A DNA stretch of 64,000 nt from the NCBI RefSeq assembly GCF_041260155.1, contig NC_091930.1, positions 21,912,237-21,976,236 of the forward strand, in the 5' to 3' direction. A program made the translations under genes and the position numbers. The notes beneath the pieces are model-generated. The model did no database searches, was not told where the DNA came from, and was given only the letters and a program-made list of their open reading frames with translations. How positions within the stretch are numbered: the first letter of the stretch is position 1; every line of letters starts with the position of its first letter. The stretch comes from Ptychodera flava (lineage: Eukaryota > Hemichordata > Enteropneusta > Ptychoderidae). Positions 47,330 to 60,176 of the stretch are shown piece after piece.

Positions 47330-47499
47330 TAAAGCAGAACAATATAGTATTCGGGGACAGCGATGTCAATGCAAGGCACTACTATCAACACGTCGCCCAC
47401 GTGACTGTTTTCAAAACAGATTAAACTGCAGAGGTGTTCACCTGGGTGTCTGTTCGGAATCTACCTTCAAGCTCGCATGTACCTCGAGTTGCAATTCAG
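47330..47499 (+). CDS. Candidate Cys-rich exon a
   Basis: An open frame ending at a strong donor (GTAAGT at 47500, phase 1) encodes a Cys-dense stretch: RGQRCQCKALLSTRRPRDC, then six further Cys residues up to CTSSCNS. Its start is not resolved, since several AGs lie upstream. Family unknown; it looks like part of a secreted disulfide-rich domain. It sits 2.4 kb past the receptor gene on the same strand. Confidence 0.33.
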
Positions 47500-47637
47500 G
47501 TAAGTGCACAGATGCTATAGATATTTCAGTTTTGTCTATTAAGTCATCTTTATCTGTGAGTACCCATCAATTTATGTCGTATACCCACGGCAGGACGCAC
47601 ATGTAGCTTCAATTGTATCTTTGCATGGAGAAACTAG

Positions 47638-47778
47638 GATGTCCTCATTACAGACCATGTATTTGTACTCGCAGGAATTATATAAATCAGAACTGCTTTA
47701 ATGTATCAAGCTGGCACTATTGCCTCAACACCACTGCCCCAGAAATCGAAATGCAACTAGCATCGCCTTTAGCACTGG
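47638..47778 (+). CDS. Candidate Cys-rich exon b
   Basis: After GAAACTAG the frame continues exon a in the same phase: GCPHYRPCICTRRNYINQNC, then SSWHYCLNTTAPE. Continuity of phase and of Cys spacing across a 138-base intron is the main support. The donor at 47779 (GTAAAT) is weak. Confidence 0.3.
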
Positions 47779-47879
47779 TAAATATCAGAGATAAGATAAA
47801 TTTATCTGCATTTTGGCGCTTTTCCATTGCCATATGTGATCATTCCGACGAAGTACTTCAGGGTTAGTAAGCTAACAAA

Positions 47880-48970
47880 TATTCAGTGAATTTGTCATTG
47901 TTTTTTCACGAAGTGTAACAATTTATGTTTGCCGCCTTGCCGAATAGTGCCAATCATGGCCGGTAGGTTTTGTCACACACAAAATTAAGAGGGAAGAGGT
48001 TTATCCCTACACAACGGATACCCTGGCGTTGTATTATTTTTTATTCAAATATCGAAGAGTAAAACACAGTTAAAGATACATTTCCAAAAAATCGACGACA
48101 AAGAACAAATATAACACAGGCTTTGTCGTGTCTATCTGGCACAGGAAAGACTGTGTCGAAGCAAAATGACTTTCACTGTTCGCGACAGGTTGTCGGTGTC
48201 GGACGCAATTTTCGACAGTCTACGGACGGTCTGGATACCCGAGGCACTTTTCACAGTCGTCCTGTCCGTATGCTTCTCGTGGCGTTAAAACTAGTGCGTA
48301 CTGACTCTCTTGTATTTTGCAAAACTGATAAATTTGACATCAAACTCAGTGCCAGGCAGTCGGGGTTTAGAGGCATGTACAACGCGATGATTGCCCTCCT
48401 ACCCAGTGACCTCAAAAGTGTCTCAATCCACAAAATATCTGGCATCACACTTCGCGTGAGATTCTCCCAGCTGCATTCGTTTCAACACGATTACAGCGCT
48501 CATGGCGACTTGCTCTCCTGATAAAATTAATATATTGCCATAGCATAACGCGATAACAACACGGGTGTCTGTAAATTATTAGACTTTAATATTTGTGAAA
48601 ATTGGATATCGACGCTGAAGCATCTCAATGGAAACTTCTTTGATGGGGCTAATATTTGGACGCCTTCGACACATAGTTTTTAGAATTATGCAATGATATT
48701 GACGTACAGCATGGTCCAAACAAAATAAGTATACGGAAATAAAATAGAAAAAATAGCGTCAATGACACTGAGCTCCATCCTGGACTATTTAGTGTTTGTT
48801 CTCTGGTCAGATATTTGAACATATGTGAAATGGATAAAGTGCATGAAGTGAAAATACTTTAATGTAATGTACTGGAGACAGTGAAATATGTTTAATGTAT
48901 TTATTCAGAATATAAAATGGAAAAAATACAGAATTAGAAATATCGAATACTGTGAAACAACCATTAACTC
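47880..48970. other. Unassigned, one 132-codon open frame
   Basis: Frame 48123-48521 (+) starts MSCLSGTGKTVSKQNDFHCS. I recognise no domain, signal peptide or splice context. Both strands are open for part of it, which lowers its credibility. Confidence 0.3.
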
Positions 48971-51069
48971 AACAAGTCATTGACAATGACATAGTCCCAC
49001 TTGTAATAGGAGTATTAGTCTTGATGGGGCAAGGAAATGTGGTCATTAAGAAGTATCACTGGAGTGTATATGTTGAGATCCATGGGCACATAGGTCTTGT
49101 CATTGTTCCCAGTTTGAAACACATGAGGCATGTCTAAGTTATGGTTCTAAATCGGGAAAAAAGATAAGACCTCTAGCAGAATTGGCCAGCCAAGAAATAA
49201 AATAGGTAAAAAAAGAGGTACAAGATGTGACATCTTAAGGTCTAATATCCTATCAAATTGGAGGGTATAGAACTTGTGGTTACTGAGATATGGATATATA
49301 TGTATAATCAAGGTCAAAGGTCATCGAGGTCACATGACATTTTGAAAAAATTATATCGCTAGTAAATCCTGATATGCCAAAAAATCACACCTCTAGCTCT
49401 ATTCGCTTGCCCAGAATTAGATGTGTGCATAATTAATGAGGTAAAGCGTGTGTTGTCATAAGGTCTCCCATCCGACTAAATACAAAGGGCATAGCACTTG
49501 TGGTTACTTATTTATTGACATAAACATATATTTCAGGTAAAAGGTCATCGAGGTCACATGACATTTGGTCAAAAAATTTCTCTCCTATAGTTATCCCTAT
49601 ATACCAAAAATCAGACATCCAGCTCTATCGGCATGCTCAGAATTAGATATGTGCATAATTAATGAGGTACAGTATGTGGTGTCATAACACTCGCCCCGAT
49701 CCCTAAATATGGAAGTGCTCATGAATAATAATTTGGGGGCAAAGGTAATGAAGTGTCCAATCAGATCCGTGCACAGAGTCCAAGGCCGTGACCTACTTCA
49801 CGTACCTCTGCCATGTTTTGATTTTGCTTAGCAAAGAAACGTGCTCGCCGTTGTCCATAAAAGTGTTTTTTCTCTTTTCTAAGCATCTCCTTATTTCTAA
49901 CTGTGTCAGATTAAAAAAGGCGAGGTTGTTCGTGAAACAATTTTAGGGATAGGTTTTGGTGTGCGTACGATCGGCCGTACCCATGGAGCTAGATCCGTAC
50001 ACCGTACTACGCTTGTGCAACTGCCGAGCTCAACCAGCATGCTCGATCTGTCCTCAATTCCAATGAAGATTCATAAGTCTTAGTTTTGCAGTCTTGTTTC
50101 CGTATGATAATCCCAACAATGTGTGGTATGGTCAAACGTTGTGGCCGTTTTATGATAGTACCATGAAAACTAAGCTGCAAAGCCACACAGCGTCACTGTC
50201 GCGTGATCGAGCATGGAGGTCTCTGCTACCGCCATGGATCGAGGTACAAGAGTGCGGGTGATATCATGGTGAACGGAACTGTTCAGAGGGAAACACGATC
50301 GTTGACATTGGCAGTAATTGAAAACTCGAATTCATAGAAGGTGACAAAGTCAAAGTTATCAAGAGAAAATTTGACCATATATGGCCTTCTCTGTTTTAAG
50401 TTGGCTTGCAACTTTGATGATTTGAATAAACTGTCAATACACTCTTTCGCCAGCCTGCATTTGTACCGTAAATATTATCCAGCCACTAAATGGGCCGTGT
50501 ATCACAGGAAAGTAAACCAGGCGAGAAGCAGAAGTGAGAGAAAAAGGGGAATACAAAGATCGACAAGGCAGTGGAGCAATCCTGTCATTTGAACATCACA
50601 TCACAATCACATTTATTCAATAAGATGAACTTCATCTGTCATCATGGAAGCCATAGAAAAAGTGGAAGGAAACAGAAATTTCATCATTGAACAAAACAAA
50701 AAAGTCTGTGTAATTGTTCCAGTAGTACTACCCGAGACAAACATTCGTGTTGTCAATTTTAATTTCATTTCATAAACTTAATACGTCATCGAGTATCACG
50801 TAGTATTTCAGTCTTTGTGAAGCCATTTTTATTGATATTTTCATTTTTTGTCTGGGCGTTATAGTGGAACATGTAGAATCACATGGAATGTAACATCAGA
50901 ATTCAATTTATTAACTTCATGATGTACATCGTTTGTAAAAAAAGAAACAACATCTGACCACAGGAATACACATATAGCATGGAGATACAAGCATTTCTTT
51001 ATCTTCACGGTACAAGCGAGCTACCTCCGTGACGTAGGCTTAAGATGTCTGTTTCGTCGCAAAAAACCG

Positions 51070-51606
51070 TCAACTATGAAAATCTGTTATTTTTGAACAT
51101 ATGTTATTCTCAGCACCACAAACATATATGCCTCGAAGGCTATGTGTCACCCCAATAGCTATATTTGAGGACTCCGTAAACAGAATCCGCAGTATTTTGC
51201 GAACCCGGAAGTAAATTGTGTTCGGCTCAATATACCATACATTGCCTATGGACAGCGAGCTCCGAGTGAAACTGCCCACGTGCCATGCACCTTTCTTCAA
51301 GGCCAGTGCAACGCTATCTGTGCAAAATTTGTGGCCACTGATGCTTCATGTGATGAAAAACCTCCCTTACATGGACGTAGCTGACTAACTTTGGATTTCG
51401 ATGTCGTTAATGTCATGTAAATGCAGCGAGTTGGAGGTTGGCGCACTTCCCCACAACTCTCCAACCGCCGCCAAATTCCGATATCCCGCACACACGAAGC
51501 TCAGGACTGCCAGAAAGATTGCAGGAAACCCGTAGTTCAGCTCTGTTGTGGTTTGTAAGTTGACATCATTGCTTGTTGGCGAGGTTTTTCCGGGATTGGG
51601 AGCCAT
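51070..51606 (-). pseudogene. Decayed small ORF inside the CATAA element
   Basis: ATG at 51606 lies in a near-ideal Kozak context (GTGGCCATGGCT). MAPNPGKTSPTSNDV is followed by a hydrophobic segment (YGFPAIFLAVLSFVCAGY), likely one membrane span, and the frame stops after 73 codons. Coding-like sequence continues in the other two frames (KVSQLRPCKGGFSSHEAS, then KGAWHVGSFTRSSLSIG) down to 51070, suggesting single-base frameshifts in a once longer protein. Family not recognised; it could be a captured host gene. Confidence 0.35.
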
Positions 51607-51829
51607 GGCCACGCAAATCTACACTTTTCACTGCACTGCGCCCGTTTGGATCGCCTCTAAATCGGGCAGACAATGAACAATAGGCCAAAACCAAATGACC
51701 AGATCGTGGCCAAGGGTTCAAAGATCATTATCCGCATAAAGGCAAGACCCTTCGCCAATGAAATCGTTCGTTTCAAAGCGTTAAAGTTGGGGATAGGAAA
51801 TTTGTGTAGCTGGAAGCCTTTTTGTTTAT

Positions 51830-51858
51830 ATAGGACCTAAAAGCTGCTACCTGATTGG
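51830..51858 (-). promoter_or_regulatory. CCAAT plus TATA core promoter in the CATAA element
   Basis: On the minus strand GCCAATCAG (about 51851-51859) precedes TATATAAAC (about 51829-51837) by some 15 bases, pointing leftward to the ATG at 51606. Spacing and order are those of a pol II promoter; the start site would fall near 51800. Confidence 0.45.
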
Positions 51859-52500
51859 CTCAAAGGTTGGTATAATGAGAAGGCGCTGTCCCAATTGAAT
51901 ATTCATGAGCACTTCCATATTTAGGGATCGGGGCGAGTGCATAAGGTGTCCCATCATACCAAATATGAAGGGTGTAGCACTTGTGGTTACTGAGTTATGG
52001 ACAAATATGTATATTTTGAGGTCAAAGGTCGACGAGGTCACGTGACACTTTGTAAAAAAATTGTATTGCTAAGTTGTCCCTATATACCAAAAATCAGACC
52101 TCTAGCTCTATTGGCTCGCTCAAAATTAGATAGGCGCATAATTAATGAGATACAATATGTGGCGTCACAAGGTGTCCCATCATACCACATTAAGGGTGTA
52201 GCACTTGTGGTTACTGAATTATGGACAAATATGTATATTTTAGGTCAAAGGTCATTGAAGTCACATGACATTTTGTCAAAATATCTGAGATATATGCGTG
52301 AACGGATGGACTCACGGATGGACGAACAGACGGACATGACCCAATATATAAGCCCACTGGACTTCATCCATGGGGACTAAAAATTGTGTCACTGCATCCT
52401 TTTTGCAATATGAATACGATGAGAAACTAATTTTTTATTTTTCGTGGCCTTATACATTGGAGTCTATGGAGATCTGCCTTATACATGGGAGTCTATGGAC

Positions 52501-53020
52501 GTGTAAACTAAAATGTGCAAATTTCACTACGATTTGCCCAAATTTGGGAAAGGTCACTCCTATGCACTTCCATACCAAGTTTCAAATTAATCGGACTTGT
52601 GGTTTCAGAGAAGAAGATTTTTTGACTCAAAATGGGAGAAAATTACAAAAAAATTCATGAAAAATAGCAAGTCCAAGATACTGACCCAAGATGCGCACAA
52701 TCATTCAGGTCAGCCCAAAGTACTTACATGCTAATTTTTCATGTAATCTGCTCAGTGGTTATTGAGTTTTTCAATTTTGACTGTTTTTACATTTTTTCAC
52801 TTAATTTGCATATTTTTGGCAGTGACAACTTCATTGAACAAAATCTCATCTACAGCCCATCATCCATGTACACACCAAATATCAAGATGAAATGTGCAGT
52901 GGTTTTGGAGTTTTTGATGTTGACGGACAGACATACAGACATACAGACATACAGACAGTTCCCTAGCCTATAAGAATAGCTTCCATTGCCATATATACAT
53001 ACGGCTATGGGAGATAAAAA
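52501..53020 (+). repeat. Dispersed non-coding repeat
   Basis: Sequence typical of interspersed family consensus (CATACAGACATACAGACATA tract at about 52930) ending in an imperfect hairpin, CCATTGCCAT / ACGGCTATGG, at about 52984-53012. No second copy lies in the window, so the repeat call rests on style and contiguity with the composite block. Confidence 0.35.
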
Positions 53021-55406
53021 GGCTTTCAATTCAACTTTCCTTTCCCTATTCTCATTCTTGAGGCAGTTAAACGGAGATACATTATCTTTTTTTCGTAACA
53101 AAAACTTACCTAAAACGTTTTTGGTTTTATGGGTTTTTTAGGGTACATGTGTTATTAATGAAGTAAACAAGGCTGTTTCTTAGTGTTCATGGGAACAGTA
53201 CCATCTTCGCATTTTCCCCTCGAAATTTTCAATATAAAAACTTTGCAGACATTCACATGGTGTCGTAAATCTTATCTTATACGGAGTGTTATGGCATTTT
53301 ACATAGCAACCGTTCATCGTTGTGTTTTCTTCTGAGTGTTGGGTCATTTTGGCGCTGTTATATATCGTAATGGGGTGGTTTAGTACAGTTTGGTCAGTTT
53401 TGGTGTCATTTCCTATATTTTATTTTTCTGTTTCCCCCTTTGTCGTAATATATCAAAATGTGTTAGAGTTTACACCGTAGATGAGCGCGTATACCACAAC
53501 TTGGATGCCGTATACGACCATTTCTTTAGGTTTAATATGGATACGACTGTTGATATCAAAAAGTATCAAAGCTATAAACAATCATACTTAATGTCAAACA
53601 GCTCGGAGTCGTGCAAAACTATTTGGTGACTTTATACGAATTCGTACAAAATTGCTTTGTTACTACATGCACTTTGATTGGGTCGCGTACATTAATAATA
53701 TTTGCGGCAAACTGCCATCGGAGCAATTCATTTTTAAGCGAAATGCTGTAAAGTGAGGTTCACTGGTAGACTGTAAATGAGCAGACCCTGACCAATTATT
53801 TGAATAACTCTTCCACCCTCCCACTCACATGACTGAAGATTAAAAAAGGAGATCGAAAAGCGAACGAACGAACGAACAAATACATGTAATGCGATTGCCA
53901 ATTCATTCTGAAGTCTTTGTGATGAATTATGGTTAAAACCTGGACTGAAACCTTGCGGTTGATAAGAGAAATGACGTCAGATGTAGTCCCCATTATTTAT
54001 CGATTCCAGTATTCAAGACACACGTATAAAAATAGACTGAATTGGAGATATACTTCCTAACCAAGCAAAGAGACCAGCTTTAGGACCCTGTATTTTCGAT
54101 ATTCAGGATAAATCGATATTGAAGGAAATTCTACCCTTCTTTAAGCAGTTTTGCATTCTTTTAATTGTATACGCGATGAGAAACCACCCTGTGTTCTTTT
54201 TTGGCTGTTTAAAGGGACATTAGCTGTATCTGTTGACTAATTTTTCACTACTCCATTTCAATGTATCACCTGCTGAATTTTACTATAATCCGATCATCAT
54301 CACCAATGCCCGGTGTCTTGCTTGCCACCACAGCCTGTATATGTGGAAGGACCATTGTTATTGTTGATAAATGTATTCTAGTCCGGACCTGAATACAAAC
54401 TGTAAACAATAACAATGCAGATTATACGCATATAAGGTATATTTATGAGCTAAATATTAGGAATTTCTCCATGGTTCAGGGATTCACACCAGAAACTGCA
54501 GATGATACACTGAAACAATCAAAATAAAAAAATGACCAAAGTTACAGCTAATGGATCTTTAACTTACAGTGAACGGACAGGCTAACAGGGCTTTCCCCGT
54601 GCTGCAGTGTACATGTACACTAGTCCATGATTATCCCTTGTAATTATGACAGTATTAACGGAGAACTTTTAATTTGCAGATTCGTTAAATGACGATATCA
54701 GACATGTTTTGTCGTAATTTTGCCCACTACACCTCCCGTAACAAACAATACTGTCTCTCTAATCTGCGAGTCTTGACAGCACACATTCATTTGTCAAATG
54801 TAGTAGGTATATGCGACCACGTAAGGTGAACAATATGCTCTAACAGAATCCGTGTGTCATTTTCTGTGTGGCTTGTCGTTTGAAATGCGAATTTGCAGTT
54901 GTCAGCATTTTAATGGACGATTATCTTTGTCCGATGTTTTGAACTGGGAACGGAAGTTTACACGTTCAATATACTTTTCGCTTGATGGTATACGGGCAAT
55001 AACATAACAGGAAACATGCAAATTTGAACACACTGTAGTAAAACATCCGCCACGTATCAAAACATCATACATATTTTCTTTTTAAATCATTATATGTAGT
55101 CAAATTACAGGTGACTCAAAGTTTAGCATACTGGTCTAGTCATTAGATGTTTATGAGCTTGTTTTTCTTCAAATAAACGTCAAAATCGTCTTTCCTATTC
55201 GATCGCGAGTCGGAAAAGAAGAACACTTTGATTTTGACAGTGAATTTGCGGTAAATACCCTCGACAAAGCAAAGTTGTTCTTACTGTTAAAGAGTTAGAT
55301 GTCGAGCTGGTACTGCCGCAAGACATCTTGGTTATTTTGTCCCCTATTGAGAGGACCAATTAGGAACAAGGAACAATTTCAAACAAATAAAGAAATGTCA
55401 TAGGGC
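53021..55406. other. No gene firmly recognised
   Basis: The open frame 53390-53629 (+) contains VRVYTVDERVYHNLDAVYDH, which looks protein-like, and ends in a stop after CKTIW. I cannot name a family and see no acceptor I trust. It could be a terminal exon or a retro-fragment. A GAAC tandem tract lies near 53862-53878. The rest is unremarkable. Confidence 0.3.
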
Positions 55407-55426
55407 ATGCAATTTCCTACCCTCTT

Positions 55427-55465
55427 CTACGATCATCATCATCAACAACATCATCACACCGCTAC

Positions 55466-55502
<37 letters not shown>

Positions 55503-55620
55503 GCCATCATCATCGCCATCATCAACAACAACAATGTCAACGACAACAATAGCAAGAAGAAGAAGAAGAAGAAGAAGAAGAAGAAGAAGAAGAAGAAGAA
55601 GAAGAAGAAGAAGAAGAAGA
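55427..55620. repeat. (CAT)n, (AAC)n and (AAG)n microsatellites
   Basis: CAT repeats to about 55525, AAC-like units to about 55545, then an uninterrupted (AAG)n tract, about 55555-55620, which abuts the 3' end of the LINE. Open frames here (poly-Lys, poly-Ile) are artefacts. Confidence 0.93.
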
Positions 55621-56376
55621 TTTTTGATTTTTCAAATAAACGTTTATTACTAAAATTAGTCTCCTGTACAGACAAGTACATATCAAAACAATTCAAATTT
55701 TGAGACAAAAAGCAAAAATGAAATCTGACAAATGCTTCAATTTAGCAAATGATGGTCAATTACTGAAAATACTAAACAAAATTGGACTGTAAAAAATCAG
55801 CAAAAACTGCGAAATGACTATGAAACTGATGCTGGAGCGAGACGGAGAGAACTGGTGAAAAGGCAAACAGGTAGCTATATCACTTGCAACATGGGGAAGG
55901 AAACCAATTAAATCTGAAAAAAAAGCACAATTTTGTTAATGACAAAAGGCAAGATGCGAGGTGCATGAAAAATCTCCACTGAATAGGAGAAAGCGAAACA
56001 AACATCCGAAACAAGAAAAGTGACAGAAATTTGCAAAGAAATAGGACAGGAACACCTTACATCTTGCAGAAAAAAGCCACCTAACCGCCAATGAGAAGGG
56101 GTATATTGAGAAAACTTTTCGTTGGCATGTACATGCTTACGAAGAATCCTCCCAACTGACCACCCCCTTCCATTCCGTGAGGAGTACGGTGCCCAGGACG
56201 AGAAAGGATTTGGCAAAAGGGAAAGTGTGCTTAGAGGTGAAAGCATTTTCTTTACAACAAAAATGAATTAATAGTAAAAGTTCCATCAATGTCTACAGAA
56301 GCAATGACGTCATTAATACACCAAATGTTTTTGAAAGCACTTATGTTTGAATTGAGCGTGAAGTAATTATATTCTT

Positions 56377-59300
56377 CTAAAATGCGAGCACAAACTCGCC
56401 TTTTAAAAACAGAAACAAGCTATTACTGATTGAGGGATCATGACCATTAATTGCATTTCGTCTTGTTACATGAATTGCAATTTTAGCTGTCGTAAAAAGG
56501 AAATTTAAAAGCGCAAAAGTATTCTTGTCCATGTATGATTTATCAAAGGGTGGGCCTAAAACAAACCACCAGAATAAAATCTTGCATTCCTGACCAAGAA
56601 AAAGGTGACAGAGTTTACGAAGGAGAATGAACAAGGGAGAAAGACGAGGGCATTCTAAAAATATGTGTAAAAGGTCATCTCTGGCACTACAGAAAATACA
56701 ATCAGAGGATGAGCTATAGCCAGAATGGAACATAAACGAGCCAGTTGCGTACGCACCGTGGAGAAGACGCCATTGAAGATCTCCTTCTTTTTGGGAATTG
56801 GACTGAGATAACAAGAAGTGAATAAAGTTTGATATTTTCCGTAAGTGAAAGCAAATCTCTCCAAACTGTATCTTGACGTTTATTGTTCCTATGAAAATTG
56901 GACATAATCAAGAATTTATAAATGCTACCCTTTTCAAATTTATACAAGGGACAATTCAAATAATATGGTCATCAGTGCCTTTACAAATAAGTTCGAAAGA
57001 GTACGAAGGACGGTGACAAGAATGAACGTCATCCAAATCAACTTCCTCTTCAAAATAACTTTGGATTTTGTTTTTTCCAATCACAGGGAATAGAGTCGAC
57101 CAACGTCTTGACAGTATTTGTTAAAAAATTCTATCCGAATGAATAGGAACAATGTTTTTAAAATAGCTTGGGGAGCGCCAAGATTTTTGGAAAGGGTCAA
57201 AAAGATCTCCAACTTTTGTAATGCCAGCACTGATAAAGTGATTAACAAGAGTACTATCAAGAGGGTTTGTAAAACTAACACAATCGTTGAAAAAAAGGGC
57301 TTCATGGAAGATATCTTTGATTGAAAGGGGTCCACCTTTTCTCAGGAAAATACATGACTTCCAGACTCTCAAAGTTCAAGATAAAAATTAAGAAGATAAT
57401 CTGGAACAGACTGATAATTCACTGTAAAAAGTTGAGAGGTGTACTTGAGATTACCAACATTCCGAAAATAAAAATCAGCAAACAAAAATGAAGGATGATC
57501 CAGACCTGAATACAAGTATCTTTGAAGATAATTTAATCTGAAAGCTTTCACACGTGAAGAGAGATCGATGAGATTTTGCCCTCCTAACTTCAATGGAGCA
57601 AAAACTGAACGACTTGGCAACCAATGTTTTCCTTGCCAGAAGAAATCAAGAAATTTGTGCTGAATTTCATCAATGATAAAAGCAGGAGGACAGAGGCAAA
57701 TTAAACGATGAAAGAGTTTGGTTGCAGCAAGTTGATTAATAACGATAACACGGCCTTGGAATGACATAGCAGGAGCATATCTATTCCACCAAGATAACTT
57801 ATTGTCAATCTTTGTAACACACTCACTCCAGTTTTTTGAAAAATACTCGTTACTGTTACCCAAATAAGTACCAAGGACTTTGAGACCAATACTATTCCAA
57901 AGAATTTCAAGCGGATGATCAGCACGCCCACGCCATGAGCCGACCCAAAGACCTTGGGACTTACGATAGTTAATTTTTGCATTACTGGCACGCTCATAGA
58001 CAGAAAACCAATATTTAAACCTCAAAAAATCAGTATCACAAGTTACAAGAGTATTAACGTCATCAGCATAAGCTGAAAGTTTACATTTACGATCACTTGA
58101 ATTTGGAATCATAACACCTTGAATACTGTCATCTTGTCTTATTCTGTGTAAAAGAGGTTCAATAACAATTGCATACAGCTGCCCCGATAATGAGCAACCT
58201 TGCCTTATACCACGTGAAAACTGAACTGGAGCAGTAAGGGAACTGTTAACACGAACAAGACTATCAGTTTGTGTATACAGAAGTTTAATAAAATTGATGA
58301 AATTTTCACCAAACCCGAACGCATGCAGAGTTTGAAAAAGATAATGATGACTGACACGATCAAAAGCCTTTTCCTGATCTAAAGAAAGAATACCAAGAGG
58401 AAGATTCATGTCATTATGAAAATGAATGCAATCTCTAATTAAATGAATATTGTCAAAAATCTGTCTGCCTGGAACAGTATAACTTTGATCTACATGAATG
58501 ATATCTTGCAAACTTGTTTTAAGCGAAGCGATAAAGCTTTAGTGAAAATTTTATAATCAGAGCAAAGCAAACTGATAGGTCTCCAGTTCTTAAGAAGGGA
58601 GTTATCACCTTGTTTCGGAAGGAGTGTGATAACAGCTCTACGACAGGACGTTGAAAGCAGGCCATCGGAAATTGACTTTTGAAAAACCTGGTGAAAATCG
58701 TTCCCCAATAGAGACCAGAATTTTTTATAAAATTCACAAGGAATGCCATCAACACCAGGTGTTTTACCATTCGCAATGTTCTTGAGTGCAAAGGTGTACT
58801 CATCAAGACTAATGGGTTCATCAAGTTGCGTAACTTTGTCAGCAGGTAATTGAGGGAGATCATGAAGCAAAGTATTTTGTGCTTCAGGTGAAACAGGCTC
58901 AGCAGTAAACAGGTTTTGATAAAACTGGCGAGTAAGTTGACGAATTTCTCTCTGATTTTCAGTAATTGTATGATCTTCACGTTGGAGATGAGTAATGGAT
59001 TTACGACAGCCTTTGTATTTTTCAAGAGAAAAGAAAAACTGTGAATTAGTATCAGAATCATTAAGCTGTTGAAAACGAGAACGAATAACTGCACCTCTGG
59101 TATCAAGTTTCTGAAAACTGTCTAACAAGTCTTTTTGCTGATGATATCTTGTTTCCAGAGAAGGCTGAGTATGAATCAATGTTTCCAAAGTACGAATTTC
59201 CTCAATAAGCTTTTGTTTTGAACGTTTAAAGTGATGAACACGTTCAGCGCTGTACTGCTGACTTAATTCTTTAATCTTTTGTTTTCCTATATCCCACCAA

Positions 59301-60148
59301 GACTGAAGAGAAGAAAACCTATCCTTCTCATTACGCCAACCTTCCCAGAATTCCTTAATTAAAGCACAGTAATTTTCATCGTTAAGAAGACTAGTATTGA
59401 GACACCAAACTGGATTTTTGTTGACACTCGAATTCATAGTAAAACAAGAGAAACAAGAGAGTGATCAGATAAATCAGTAGGAGAGTCAATAGACACAGAT
59501 TTAATTTTCGAAGTCAACCTCTTGTTGATGAAGAAAGTATCAATGCGACTTTTTTGCTCTCCTCTCTGCCACGTAAAATTTTGAGTCTGCTTATGAAAAT
59601 AACGCCAGGCATCAGAAAGCTTACAGCGATGAACAAGAGAAGCAAAAAACTGCGAAGACTTTAAATGTGGTTCAATATGAGACGACCTATCTAAATCAGG
59701 AACAAGAGTACAATTAAAGTCGCCCCCTATGACAATATTTTCATTATCAAGATCAAAATCAAGGAGAAATTTACGAAGACTTTCAAAGAAAATACAACGA
59801 TCATCTCCACTTGAAGGAGCATAAATATTAAGCAAATGAAAGGAAGTGTCATCCATTTTAATATGCAAATGAAGTAGACGACCCTGGACGACACTATTTA
59901 CAGAAACAACATCAACATTTTTGTTACGTGGAAACAGCACTGCAACCCCAGCAGAATTACTAGTACCATGAGAGAAATAAATAGCGCGCGCCAAACTACT
60001 TGCCACTGCGCCTGATTAGCTACTGTAGAATGGGTTTCTTGTAAAAAATAAAAATCAGCATAATGATTGGACTTCAACGAAGACAAAATGTTATACCGTT
60101 TCAAAGAATCACGGCAACCATTACGTTCCAAGAAATGAAACTTGCCAT
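56377..60148 (-). pseudogene. LINE ORF2: APE endonuclease, reverse transcriptase, C-terminal zinc finger
   Basis: It starts at the ATG at 60148 (MASFISWNV). The endonuclease region shows YADFYFLQETHST, NIYAPSSGDDRC, IVIGGDFNCTLVPD, RIDTFFIN and LSDHSLV. The reverse transcriptase region shows NWRPISLLCSDYKIFTKALS, LDQEKAFDRVSH, GIRQGCSLSGQLYA and AYADDVNTLV with the catalytic DD. The C-terminal part has KEGDLQWRLLHGA and CIFCSARDDLLHIFLECPRL, a CCHC-type finger. Catalytic residues are present, but the frame shifts near 60115, 59990, 59440, 58505 and 57370 and again around 57120-56900. Several shifts are one-base losses in homopolymers. As it stands the copy cannot make an intact protein. Confidence 0.9.
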
Positions 60149-60176
60149 CACTAGACAAGCAAAAACAAGAACGATT

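Larger units (their letters stand above)
49683..51944. mobile_element. 2.25-kb TIR element with 5-bp CATAA duplication
   Basis: The element is 49688-51939. Its ends are a 40-bp perfect inverted repeat starting CACTCGCCCCGATCCCTAAA. The direct repeat CATAA (49683-49687, 51940-51944) flanks it. Removing it restores the satellite unit (GTCATAAGGTGTCCC), as seen at about 52161, so the insertion is unambiguous. A 5-bp duplication plus a CAC terminus resembles Transib-type elements, but the rest of the end does not match their consensus. No transposase is recognisable. Confidence 0.9.
48971..52500 (-). repeat. Composite satellite element, inverted copy B, interrupted
   Basis: Inverted counterpart of 12638-14688. 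From the left: AACAAGTCATTGACAATGAC and the CCCACTTGTAATAGGAGTAT end, then about 226-bp units (AACTTGTGGTTACTGAGATA, GGTCACATGACATTTTG) to 49687. An inserted element follows (49688-51939), then more units to about 52285, the GGATGGACTCACGGATGGAC segment and a TAGTCCCC hairpin end near 52370-52382. It finishes with about two diverged minisatellite units (to 52500). Confidence 0.85.

Noticed and set aside
55407..55708. Poly-Lys and poly-Phe frames on opposite strands
   Set aside because: Translations of (AAG)n/(CTT)n and (CAT)n.
56655..57335. Several overlapping minus-strand frames near the LINE 3' end
   Set aside because: They are frame-shifted pieces of ORF2, already covered by that entry.
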